The notes: generated from the letters alone by a model not told the origin. A stretch of DNA of 6,408 nt from Thermoleophilia bacterium (GCA_025933895.1 JAICZB010000149.1:1-6408); one strand, 5' to 3'. Positions 1-6,063 are shown, numbered from the stretch's first letter. Translations and numbers: made by a program.

Positions 1-40
1 GCACCCGACGCTCGCGGAGACTCTCGGACTGGGCTCTTAG
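1..40 (+). CDS. C-terminal end of a possible pyridine nucleotide-disulfide oxidoreductase (partial)
   Basis: Reading + strand codons from base 2 gives HPTLAETLGLGS followed by TAG at 38-40. The HPTLAE string resembles the HPTLSE motif near the C-terminus of dihydrolipoamide dehydrogenases and related FAD/NAD(P) disulfide oxidoreductases, where the His and a nearby Glu form the catalytic pair of the dimerisation domain. In those enzymes the motif also lies near the end of the protein, which fits the stop a few codons later. The TAG overlaps the purQ TAA (37-39, opposite strand), so the two genes would converge with interlocking stops. Only 12 residues are visible, so the family call is tentative. 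The alternative is that these bases are spacer, or the upstream region of a - strand gene after purQ. Confidence 0.45.
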   Translation, partial: HPTLAETLGLGS

Positions 41-717
41 ATCGCGGCCAGCACGCGCTCGCGGGCGGCGTCGACGAGCGAGGCGAGGATCAGCGCGCCG
101 TCGTCCGACCCGAGTAGCGGGTCGACCGCGTGCTCGGGATGCGGCATGAGGCCCATGACGTTCCCTCCCGCGTTGCAGACCCCGGCGATGTCCTCGACCG
201 ATCCGTTCGGGTTGTCGACGTAGCGGAGCACGACCTGCGCCGGGTCGAGATCCGGCGGGGGGAGGTAGCGGCCGTCGCCATGCTTCACCGGCAGCACGAG
301 TCGCTGCCCCGCGGTGCACCGGCCCGTAAAGGGCAAGTCGTCGCGCTCCACCGTGAGCGGTACGTCGTGGCAGACGAAGCGGAGCGACTCGTTGCGCAGC
401 AGCGCTCCCGGCAGCAAGCCGGCCTCGCAGAGGATCTGGAAGCCGTTGCAGATCCCGAGCACGAACCCCCCGGCCTCGGCGAACTCGCGCACCGCAGCCG
501 TCGCCGGGGAGAAGCGCGCGATCGCGCCGCAGCGGAGGTGGTCGCCGTACGAGAAGCCGCCGGGGACGACGACCGCGTCGAGATCCGGCAGCTCGCGCTC
601 GTCGTGCCAGACCGCGACCGGCTCGGCGTCGAGCGCCGCGAGCGCCCAGAGCGCATCCCGGTCGTCCTGCGAGCCCGGATACGTGACGACCCCGATCCTC
701 GGCTGCGGACTAGCCAA
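37..717 (-). CDS. purQ: Phosphoribosylformylglycinamidine synthase subunit PurQ (glutaminase)
   Basis: This 226-residue class I glutamine amidotransferase hydrolyses glutamine and passes ammonia to PurL, which converts FGAR to FGAM in step 4 of purine synthesis. The nucleophile is Cys90 in GICNGFQ (88-94), and His193 and Glu195 in MPHPEH complete the triad. Other family marks are VVTYPGSQDDRD near the N-terminus, VVPGGFSYGDHLRCGAI (50-66) and LRNESLRF (107-114). The length matches the family (about 220-230). The start is TTG at 717-715: no ATG or GTG follows before conserved sequence, and GAGGTGGAG (730-722) gives a good Shine-Dalgarno. The start lies 8 bases inside purS, which suggests translational coupling. 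purQ is the last gene of the purBCSQ unit, and no purL is visible after it. Confidence 0.97.
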   Translation of the reverse strand: MASPQPRIGVVTYPGSQDDRDALWALAALDAEPVAVWHDERELPDLDAVVVPGGFSYGDHLRCGAIARFSPATAAVREFAEAGGFVLGICNGFQILCEAGLLPGALLRNESLRFVCHDVPLTVERDDLPFTGRCTAGQRLVLPVKHGDGRYLPPPDLDPAQVVLRYVDNPNGSVEDIAGVCNAGGNVMGLMPHPEHAVDPLLGSDDGALILASLVDAARERVLAAI

Positions 718-949
718 CGATCTCCACCTCGTACGACTCGATCAGCGGGTTCGCGAGCAGCCGCTCGCACATCTGCTCGACCTCCGCCTTGGCCGCCGTC
801 TCGTCCGCTGCTTCGAGCTCGAGGTCGATCACCTTGCCGACGCGTGCGTCCCGCACCTCGAAGCCGAGGTGACCGAGCGCCGAGCCGACGGCCTCGCCCT
901 GCGGATCGAGGATCCCGGGCTTCGGCCGCACGAGGACGGTCGCTCTCAC
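710..949 (-). CDS. purS: Phosphoribosylformylglycinamidine synthase subunit PurS
   Basis: This 79-residue protein is the small structural subunit of the three-part FGAM synthase (PurS, PurQ and PurL). It bridges the glutaminase and synthetase subunits. The family pattern is clear: V.VRPKPGILDPQGEAV near the N-terminus, GHLGFEVRDARVGKVIDLEL in the middle, and MCERLLANPLIESYEVEI at the end. The length is typical (about 80). The start is GTG at 949-947 and overlaps the purC stop as GTGA (4-base overlap). No strong Shine-Dalgarno precedes it, so translation probably depends on re-initiation by ribosomes finishing purC. Its presence implies that the organism has a short PurL rather than the single-chain enterobacterial enzyme. 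Confidence 0.97.
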   Translation of the reverse strand: MRATVLVRPKPGILDPQGEAVGSALGHLGFEVRDARVGKVIDLELEAADETAAKAEVEQMCERLLANPLIESYEVEIVG

Positions 950-1803
950 CCGAGCGCCACGCTCGGATCGTCGAGGTAGGCGGGGAACGGGATCGTCGTC
1001 AGCCGCTCGAATGCCTCGTGGTACTTCGCGCTGGTCACCTGGACGATCTCGTCCGGCAGCTCGGGGCCCGGCTCGGTCTTGTCCCAGCCCGTCGTCTCGC
1101 AGTAGTCGCGGACGTACTGCTTGTCGAAGCTGCCCTGCGCTCGGCCGGGCTCGTAGGTGTCGCCGGGCCAGAAGCGCGACGAGTCGGGTGTCAGCGCCTC
1201 GTCCCCGAGCACGAGCCTGCCGTCGGCGTCGAGCCCGAGCTCGAACTTCGTGTCGGCGATGATGATCCCGGAGCGCAGCGCGTGCTCGGCCGCGGTCGTG
1301 TAGAGCCGGAGCGAGACCTCCTCGACCTCGCGCAGTCGCTCCTCGCCGACGAGCTCCGCCGCTTGCTCGCGCGTGATGTTCTCGTCGTGTCCCTCCTGCG
1401 CCTTGGTCGCCGGCGTGAAGATCGGCTCGGGCAGCTTGTCCGACTCTTGCAGGCCCTCAGGCAGGCGATGCCCGCACACCTCCCCGGTCGCGCGATAGTC
1501 CTTCCAGCCCGAGCCGGCGAGATAGCCGCGGACGACGCACTCGATCGGGAGCATCTCGAGCCGGCGGCACTCCATCGAGCGGCCGTCGTCGCGGATGGCG
1601 AGCATGTGGTTCGGCACGATCGGCGCGAGGAGCGTGAACCAGTAGCCGGAGAGGCCGGTCAGGACGCGCCCCTTGTCCGGGATCTCGGTCGGCAGGATGA
1701 CGTCGAAGGTCGAGATCCGGTCGGACGCGACGAGCAGCAGGCGCTCGTCGTCGAGGGCATACAGCTCGCGGACCTTCCCGGACGCGATGTGGGTCTCAGG
1801 CAT
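946..1803 (-). CDS. purC: Phosphoribosylaminoimidazole-succinocarboxamide synthase PurC
   Basis: SAICAR synthetase joins CAIR and aspartate using ATP (step 7). The protein has 285 residues and is of the longer family type; short bacterial forms have about 235. Visible motifs are GKVRELY (9-15, nucleotide-binding strand), SDRISTFD (28-35), the first family signature LPIECVVRGYLAGS (85-98), the long-form insert FTPATKAQEGHDENI (129-143), the second signature IADTKFELG (182-190) and TPDSSRFWP (205-213). The reading frame stays open upstream of ATG 1803 inside purB, but that extension is low-complexity antisense-like sequence. ATG 1803 fits the family N-terminus (MPETHIASGKVREL) and has AAGGAGGAG at 1819-1811. 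The start overlaps the purB stop by 8 bases (ATGCCTGA), and its end overlaps the purS start. Confidence 0.98.
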   Translation of the reverse strand: MPETHIASGKVRELYALDDERLLLVASDRISTFDVILPTEIPDKGRVLTGLSGYWFTLLAPIVPNHMLAIRDDGRSMECRRLEMLPIECVVRGYLAGSGWKDYRATGEVCGHRLPEGLQESDKLPEPIFTPATKAQEGHDENITREQAAELVGEERLREVEEVSLRLYTTAAEHALRSGIIIADTKFELGLDADGRLVLGDEALTPDSSRFWPGDTYEPGRAQGSFDKQYVRDYCETTGWDKTEPGPELPDEIVQVTSAKYHEAFERLTTIPFPAYLDDPSVALG

Positions 1804-3106
1804 GAAGTGGCTCCTCCTTGAGAGCTTCGAGACGGGCGAAGACGGTGTCGACGTGTCGTGTGTATGCGCCGAGGTCGAACATCGAGTCGAGGTCGACGCG
1901 CGAGGCGATCTCCTCGTCGGTGCGGCAGAGCTCGCGGAAGTCGAGCTCCTCCTCCCACGCGCGCATCGCCGCGCGCTGGACGAGCCGGTACGCCTCGTCA
2001 CGCGCGAGGCCCGCTTCGACGAGCGCGGTGAGGACACGCTGGCTGAAGAAGAGGAAGTGGCTCGCCTCGAGGTTCCGGCGCATCCGCTCCGGATAGACGA
2101 CGAGGCCGTCGACCAGCCAGACGAAGCGATCGAGCATGTAGTCGAGCGCGAGGAAGGCGTCGGGGATCGCGATCCGCTCGGCGGACGAGTGCGAGATGTC
2201 GCGCTCGTGCCAGACGCCGACGTTCTCGAGACCGACGAGCGCGGCCGCGCGGACGACGCGCGCGAGGCCGCAGATGCGCTCGGCGATCTTCGGGTTGCGC
2301 TTGTGCGGCATCGCCGAGGAGCCCTTCATCCCGGCCGCGAACGGCTCTTCGACCTCGCGGACCTCGGTGCGAGCCAGATGGCGGATCTCGAGTGCGAACC
2401 GCTCGAGCGAGGTGGCGCACAGCGCGAGCGCGTTCAGCAGCTCGGCGTGCCGGTCGCGCGCGATGATCTGGGTCGAGAGCGGATCGGGCTCGAGACCGAG
2501 GCGCTCGCAGGCGATGCGCTCGACCTCCGGCTCGACGACGACGTAGGTTCCGACCGGCCCGGAGAGCTGCCCGACGCGGTTCTGCTCGAGAGCGCGGGCC
2601 AGGCGCACGCGGGCGCGGTCGAGCTCGAACGCCCACCCGGCGAGCTTCCAGCCGAAGGTGACGGGCTCGGCGTGGATCCCGTGCGAGCGCCCGATGCAGA
2701 GCGTCGTCCGGTGCTCTTCCGCGCGCCGCGCGACGACCTCGAGCGCACGGTCGACGCCCTCAGTGAGGAGAGCTCCCGCTTCGCGGATCTGGAGCGAGAG
2801 CGCCGTGTCGATGACGTCCGAGGAGGTGAGCCCGTAGTGGACGAAGCGCCCTTCGGGGCCGAGCTGTTCGGCGACCGCGTCGACGAACGCGGCCGTGTCG
2901 TGATCCGTGACGCGCTCGATCTCGGCGACGCGCTCGGGTGTCGGCACCCGCACCTGCCCGCGAATCGTCTCGACGGCCTCTGCCGGGATCGTCCCGACCT
3001 CGGCGAACGCGTCGAGCGCGGCGAGCTCGACCTCGAGCCACGTTGCGAGCTTCCCCTCGTCCGACCAGATCCTGGCCATGGCCGGGCGGGAGTAGCGGGC
3101 GATCAC
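1796..3106 (-). CDS. purB: Adenylosuccinate lyase PurB
   Basis: This lyase acts twice: it cleaves SAICAR to AICAR plus fumarate, and adenylosuccinate to AMP plus fumarate. The 436-residue protein belongs to the fumarase/aspartase superfamily and has the usual bacterial length. Landmarks are RYSRPAMARIWSD at the N-terminus, TDHDTAAFVDAV (67-78), HYGLTSSDVIDTA (90-102), GRSHGIHAEPVTFG (139-152, with the active-site His), and the superfamily signature GSSAMPHKRNP (262-272), whose mobile loop carries the catalytic serine. WHERDISHSSAER (299-311) is also typical. GTG 3106 is preferred because homologues begin at this point (usually MIERYSRP). ATG 3142 would add 12 residues without family support but has GGAGG close upstream. 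A start at 3172 is unlikely. It is the first gene of purBCSQ and overlaps purC by 8 bases. Confidence 0.97.
   Translation of the reverse strand: MIARYSRPAMARIWSDEGKLATWLEVELAALDAFAEVGTIPAEAVETIRGQVRVPTPERVAEIERVTDHDTAAFVDAVAEQLGPEGRFVHYGLTSSDVIDTALSLQIREAGALLTEGVDRALEVVARRAEEHRTTLCIGRSHGIHAEPVTFGWKLAGWAFELDRARVRLARALEQNRVGQLSGPVGTYVVVEPEVERIACERLGLEPDPLSTQIIARDRHAELLNALALCATSLERFALEIRHLARTEVREVEEPFAAGMKGSSAMPHKRNPKIAERICGLARVVRAAALVGLENVGVWHERDISHSSAERIAIPDAFLALDYMLDRFVWLVDGLVVYPERMRRNLEASHFLFFSQRVLTALVEAGLARDEAYRLVQRAAMRAWEEELDFRELCRTDEEIASRVDLDSMFDLGAYTRHVDTVFARLEALKEEPLHA
1811..1819 (-). promoter_or_regulatory. Strong ribosome binding site of purC
   Basis: On the - strand the sequence AAGGAGGAG ends 7 bases before the ATG at 1803. 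It is the best Shine-Dalgarno match in the window and decides the purC start, since the frame itself stays open further upstream. It lies inside the last codons of purB. Confidence 0.85.
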
Positions 3107-3125
3107 GCGCTCCAGTCTAGAGCGC
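3107..3125 (-). promoter_or_regulatory. Second hairpin and possible extended -10 next to the purB start
   Basis: The + strand arms GCGCTC (3107-3112) and GAGCGC (3120-3125) form a 6-bp stem with a 7-base loop directly ahead of GTG 3106. On the purB strand the same stretch contains TAGACT (3119-3114), a TANNNT-type -10 element 7 bases from the start codon, and GGAG (3113-3110), a Shine-Dalgarno only 3 bases from it. Which reading is functional cannot be decided by eye. No convincing -35 box was found. Confidence 0.3.
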
Positions 3126-3128
3126 TCG

Positions 3129-3156
3129 CCCGTCGGAGCCATCTCCCTCCGACGGG
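3129..3156 (-). promoter_or_regulatory. Perfect 10-bp stem-loop in the purB leader
   Basis: The + strand arms CCCGTCGGAG (3129-3138) and CTCCGACGGG (3147-3156) are perfect reverse complements with an 8-base loop. On the purB strand the loop reads GGAGATGG, so it holds both the GGAG and the ATG (3142) of the alternative purB start. No T-run follows on either strand, so it does not look like an intrinsic terminator. A role in controlling purB expression is inference. Confidence 0.5.
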
Positions 3157-3215
3157 GGACCGCGGCCGGCAAAAGACGACGCTACTCTGACCCCGATTTA
3201 TGACGCGAAACCTGT

Positions 3216-3222
3216 AGGAAGG
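3216..3222 (+). promoter_or_regulatory. Ribosome binding site deciding the start of the secreted-protein gene
   Basis: AGGAAGG at 3216-3222 is 5 bases from TTG 3228 but runs directly into GTG 3222. Normal spacing therefore favours the TTG start, which gives a standard signal peptide beginning M-K-R. Confidence 0.6.
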
Positions 3223-3227
3223 TGTTC

Positions 3228-4349
3228 TTGAAGAGGTACGTTTTCTCCGTCGCGGCTGCTCTGGCGGTCGCTCTCGCCGCCGCCGGCGGCGCCCTGGCCA
3301 AAGGCCATCCTCATCCCGCCAAGAACCATCACGTCGAGATGCACACCCCGGCTCGCGCTCAAAGCCGGTCACACAGCCTCATCCCGAGCTTCGCGCCCCA
3401 TCCGCGCGCGTGGCTGATGGCGCTCACCGAGTTCCCTCGGAACCCGACGCCCCCGCACAGGTCGAAGCCGGCGCATCGACACGCCGCGAAGAAGCACGCT
3501 CCGAAGCGGCAGCCCCGGCCGGAGCATCGCCTGAGGGCGACGACGCTTTCGATCTACGAGCACAAGATCCACCCCTGGATCCTCTCCGCCCAGGGCTGCT
3601 CGGCCGCACGCCGCCACGAGAGCGGCGTCGTCGTCCTCGACTTCGGCAAGCCGGCGTTCGAGCACGGCGGCTACGGGACGATCCTCTTCTCCGGCCGCTT
3701 CGCGACGAACCACCGGATCACGATCGCCATGTTCGCCTACGCGCATGGCTATGTCCGCTGCCTGCCCACGGGATCGGCGGCCTCGATCGAGCTCGCGCGA
3801 GGCACGAGCAACTACCACCCGGCGGTGCCGAGCGCCTACGCGGCGGGCGTCCGCTGGGCCCGCGAGACGAACCGGCTCGGGGTCATGCTCGCCCGGAAGG
3901 GGTTGGACGCCCATGTCGAGGCAGCCGCGGCCGACGACGCCGAGCCCGCCTGGGACCCGGCCTTCCGCAAGACGCGCCAGTTCTTGCACGGGTTCCGCGC
4001 GTCCGTGCACGGGCACACGCTCTTCGACTACGGCTCGCTCGACGGAGGAATCGGCGCGGTCTGGAGCGCCCGGCAGGCGTGGTACGTCGCCGGCGGCCTC
4101 CGCCACACGAAGGCGCTGCCCGAGATCTACAACTCCGCGATGGCCGAGGAGTGGGCGGAGCTGGCCCGGATCGCCCGCGGCCGGTACCACCGCGCGGTCC
4201 ATTTCGCTGGCGTGATGACGCAGGGGACGCCGAGCTGCGGCTGCGGACTACGGCCTCCTGCGGCGCACCGCGTGCTCGCCGAGGCGCTCGACGCGCAGGG
4301 CGTCGGCCACATGTCGTTGCCCACCGGCGGCACGAACATCGTCGGCTGA
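3228..4349 (+). CDS. Secreted protein of unknown family with basic His/Pro-rich linker
   Basis: I do not recognise this 373-residue protein. Residues 1-24 are a classical Sec signal peptide: KR at 2-3, a hydrophobic core of Ala, Val and Leu, and a likely cut after GGALA. Residues 25-104 form a disordered-looking linker rich in His, Lys, Arg and Pro. Residues 105-373 look globular. Strand-like segments include GVVVLDFGKP (133-142), ITIAMFAYAHGYVRC (164-178), LGVMLARKGLDAHVEAA and AVHFAGVM (323-330). Acidic clusters DDAEPAWD (236-243), DYGSLDGG (267-274) and LPEIYN (297-302) could be active-site loops of a glycoside-hydrolase-like barrel, but that is only inference from pattern. There are four cysteines: 124, 178, 337 and 339. 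The start is TTG 3228 by ribosome-site spacing, with GTG 3222 (two residues longer) as the alternative. It lies opposite to and between the two pur units, with no visible link to purine synthesis. Confidence 0.85.
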   Translation: MKRYVFSVAAALAVALAAAGGALAKGHPHPAKNHHVEMHTPARAQSRSHSLIPSFAPHPRAWLMALTEFPRNPTPPHRSKPAHRHAAKKHAPKRQPRPEHRLRATTLSIYEHKIHPWILSAQGCSAARRHESGVVVLDFGKPAFEHGGYGTILFSGRFATNHRITIAMFAYAHGYVRCLPTGSAASIELARGTSNYHPAVPSAYAAGVRWARETNRLGVMLARKGLDAHVEAAAADDAEPAWDPAFRKTRQFLHGFRASVHGHTLFDYGSLDGGIGAVWSARQAWYVAGGLRHTKALPEIYNSAMAEEWAELARIARGRYHRAVHFAGVMTQGTPSCGCGLRPPAAHRVLAEALDAQGVGHMSLPTGGTNIVG

Positions 4350-4355
4350 TCGAGC

Positions 4356-4383
4356 GGCCCGCGGGAGCAACGCCGCGCGGGCC
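4356..4383. terminator. GC-rich stem-loop between convergent genes
   Basis: The arms GGCCCGCG (4356-4363) and CGCGGGCC (4376-4383) are perfect reverse complements with a 12-base loop. The structure fills most of the 39 bases between the stop of the secreted-protein gene (4349) and the purE stop (4389). The position suits a bidirectional terminator. There is no T-run on either side, so it would be a hairpin-only terminator or a 3' stabilising structure. Confidence 0.5.
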
Positions 4384-4388
4384 TCAGC

Positions 4389-4799
4389 TCACGCCTGGAG
4401 GATCCGGAGCGCGAGCGCGGCCGCGTTCCGAGCGTTGTCGACGCCGACGGTCGCGACGGGCACGCCCGGAGGCATCTGCGCGATCGCGAGCAGTGCATCG
4501 AGCCCGTCGAGCACGCTCAGGCTCGAGCGGAGCGGGACTCCGATCACCGGCAGGTCGGTCTGGGCTGCGACCGCGCCGGGCAGCGCGGCCGACAGGCCCG
4601 CGCCGCAGATGAGCACGCGCAGCCCGCGGTCGCGGGCGCTTCGTGCGTACTCCGCGACGGCGTCCGGCGTGCGGTGGGCCGACCGCACCTCGAACTCGTA
4701 GCCCACGCCTGCCTCGTCGAGCATCGCCGTGGCGCTCTGCATCCGCTCCCGGTCGGACTCCGAGCCGACGAGGATCCCGACCCGCGGCCCCTCAGGCAT
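4389..4799 (-). CDS. purE: N5-carboxyaminoimidazole ribonucleotide mutase PurE (short form)
   Basis: PurE forms CAIR in step 6: class I enzymes rearrange N5-CAIR made by PurK, while class II enzymes carboxylate AIR directly. The class I pattern is seen in GSESDRERM (12-20, phosphate-binding loop), SAHRTPD (40-46, with catalytic His42), LPVIGVPL (83-90), GLDALLAIAQMPPGVPVATV (99-118) and NARNAAALALRIL (122-134). Two things are odd. The loop usually written GAGGAAHLPGM reads GAGLSAALPGA (66-76), so its conserved His is Ala72. The protein stops at 136 residues, whereas familiar bacterial enzymes have about 160-170, so the C-terminal helix is absent. No purK is in the window. ATG 4799 overlaps the purD stop by 8 bases and has only a weak Shine-Dalgarno, so coupling to purD is likely. 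Confidence 0.93.
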   Translation of the reverse strand: MPEGPRVGILVGSESDRERMQSATAMLDEAGVGYEFEVRSAHRTPDAVAEYARSARDRGLRVLICGAGLSAALPGAVAAQTDLPVIGVPLRSSLSVLDGLDALLAIAQMPPGVPVATVGVDNARNAAALALRILQA

Positions 4800-5982
4800 T
4801 CGCTGCGATGTCCGTCCGAAGATGCATGCCGGCGAAATCTATGCGTCCCGCCGCGTCGTAGGCCGCGCTTCGCGCCTCGTCTACCGTCGCGCCGAGACCG
4901 ACGACGTTGAGAATGCGGCCGCCGTTCGTGACGAGCCGCCCGTCGTGGAGGGCCGTCCCCGCGTGGAAGACGAGCGCCCCGGCGGCTTCCGCGTCCGCCA
5001 CGCCCTCGATCGGCGTGCCGCTGTAGTCGCTGCGCGCGGGATAGTCAGGCGCGGTGAGGACGACCGTCACCGCCGCTCGATCCGCAATTTCCGGCGGACG
5101 CGACAGGTCGCCGGCGAGCAGGGGCAGCAGGTCGCTCTCGAGCCGCGGCAGGAGCGACTGCGTCTCGGGATCGCCGAAGCGGCAGTTGAACTCGATCACG
5201 CGCAGACCGTCCTCGGTTCGCATCAGGCCCGCGTAGAGGAGGCCCTGGAACGGCGTGCCACGGTGCGCGAGCTCGCGCAGCACGGGGAGGTGCACCGCTT
5301 CTAGGATCTCCGGCGCCTCGTCGTCGGCGACGTCCGGCAGAGGGGAGAAGGAGCCGATGCCGCCGGTGTTCGGCCCGGTGTCGCCGTCCCCGATCCGCTT
5401 GTAGTCGCGGGCCGGCGGGAAGCCGACGGCCGTCTCTCCGGCGGCGACCGCGAAGAGCGAGAGCTCGGGCCCTTCGAGCAGCTCCTCGACGTGGAACGGG
5501 CCGAGCGCCTGCGCGGCGCGCAGCCCGGCGTCGAGCTCCGCCTGGGTGTGACAGACCCAGACGCCCTTGCCCGCCGCGAGCCCGTCGACCTTGACAACGC
5601 ACGGAGGGCGCGCGACCGGCAGCGTCGCGGCGGTCGCCACGCCGGCGGCCTCCATCACCTCCTTCGCGAAGGACTTCGATCCCTCGATGCCTGCGGCCGC
5701 GGCGCTCGGGCCGAAGACGGCGACGCCGCGGTGGCGCAGCTCGTCGGCCAGCCCCGCGACGAGCGGAGCCTCGGGCCCGACGACGACGAGGTCGACCCTC
5801 AGCTCGCGGGCGAGCGAGACGAGCGCGGCCTGGTCGTCCGCGCGCACAGGGTGGCAGTGGGCGAGCGCCGCGATCCCCGGGTTCCCCGGAGCGGCGTGGA
5901 GCTCGTCCAGGCTGTCACTACGCGAGAGCGACCAGGCGAGCGCATGCTCGCGACCTCCCGACCCGACGACGAGCACTCGCAC
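4792..5982 (-). CDS. purD: Phosphoribosylamine-glycine ligase PurD (GAR synthetase)
   Basis: GAR synthetase ligates glycine to phosphoribosylamine using ATP (step 2). The 396-residue protein shows the N-domain loop VVGSGGREHALAW (5-17), APGNPG (31-36), VVVGPEAPLVAGLAD (66-80), the ATP-grasp segment VVKVDGLAAGKGVWV (129-143), EELLEGPELS (166-175), DTGPNTGGIGSFSP (201-214), YAGLM (250-254), and the family signature RFGDPETQ (268-275). A C-terminal domain with VFHAGTAL and VTNGGRILNV follows. It is about 30 residues shorter than the E. coli enzyme. The losses fall mainly in the ATP-grasp domain, around 117-130 and 140-166, and the usual KADG reads KVDG. The GTG start 5982 gives the expected MRVLVVGSGGREHA N-terminus, with AGGA 7 bases upstream. 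It is the first gene of purDE. Confidence 0.97.
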   Translation of the reverse strand: MRVLVVGSGGREHALAWSLSRSDSLDELHAAPGNPGIAALAHCHPVRADDQAALVSLARELRVDLVVVGPEAPLVAGLADELRHRGVAVFGPSAAAAGIEGSKSFAKEVMEAAGVATAATLPVARPPCVVKVDGLAAGKGVWVCHTQAELDAGLRAAQALGPFHVEELLEGPELSLFAVAAGETAVGFPPARDYKRIGDGDTGPNTGGIGSFSPLPDVADDEAPEILEAVHLPVLRELAHRGTPFQGLLYAGLMRTEDGLRVIEFNCRFGDPETQSLLPRLESDLLPLLAGDLSRPPEIADRAAVTVVLTAPDYPARSDYSGTPIEGVADAEAAGALVFHAGTALHDGRLVTNGGRILNVVGLGATVDEARSAAYDAAGRIDFAGMHLRTDIAANA

Positions 5983-5988
5983 CGCTCG

Positions 5989-6016
5989 ATCCTAGCCTGC
6001 AAGCAGCGCCGGCAAA
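5989..6016 (-). promoter_or_regulatory. Possible purD promoter
   Basis: On the purD strand TAGGAT (5994-5989) resembles a -10 element and lies 6 bases from GTG 5982. TTTGCC (6016-6011) or TTGCCG (6015-6010) lies 15-16 bases further upstream as a weak -35 candidate. If used, transcription would begin at or next to the start codon, giving a leaderless mRNA. The AGGA in the same element could instead be the ribosome binding site. The two readings exclude each other. Confidence 0.3.
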
Positions 6017-6043
6017 GCCCGCGCCGCGCGGACGAAACCTCCG

Positions 6044-6063
6044 CAGTCGGCGCCGGGCGACTG
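6044..6063. repeat. Inverted repeat in the purD divergent intergenic region
   Basis: The arms CAGTCG (6044-6049) and CGACTG (6058-6063) are perfect reverse complements separated by 8 bases. The dyad sits between the divergent starts at 5982 and 6098, where an operator could act on either gene. No known operator was recognised, and short dyads are frequent at this G+C content. Confidence 0.3.

Noticed and set aside
2..4. Possible - strand purL start (GTG at 4-2)
   Set aside because: No Shine-Dalgarno precedes it and only one codon would be visible. The + strand HPTLAE reading explains the bases better.
130..1821. Long + strand open frame of 563 codons opposite purQ, purS and purC
   Set aside because: It lies antisense to three unmistakable pur genes and has a low-complexity Arg/Ala/Glu-rich translation. 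Such frames are expected opposite GC-rich coding sequence.
3129..3156. Intrinsic terminator
   Set aside because: The stem is perfect, but there is no T-run on either strand, and it lies between divergent genes, where a terminator is not expected.
1673..3190. Long + strand open frame of 505 codons opposite purB
   Set aside because: It is antisense to purB, has no recognisable domain, and its composition is typical of a reverse-frame shadow.
3369..4202. - strand frame of 277 codons opposite the secreted-protein gene
   Set aside because: It has no start context or domain, and the composition is that of an antisense shadow.
3410..4612. Alternative + strand frame overlapping the secreted-protein gene and part of purE
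   Set aside because: Its product is Arg/Ala/Pro low-complexity and it crosses into purE. The overlapping frame from 3228 has a signal peptide, a ribosome site and a balanced globular domain.
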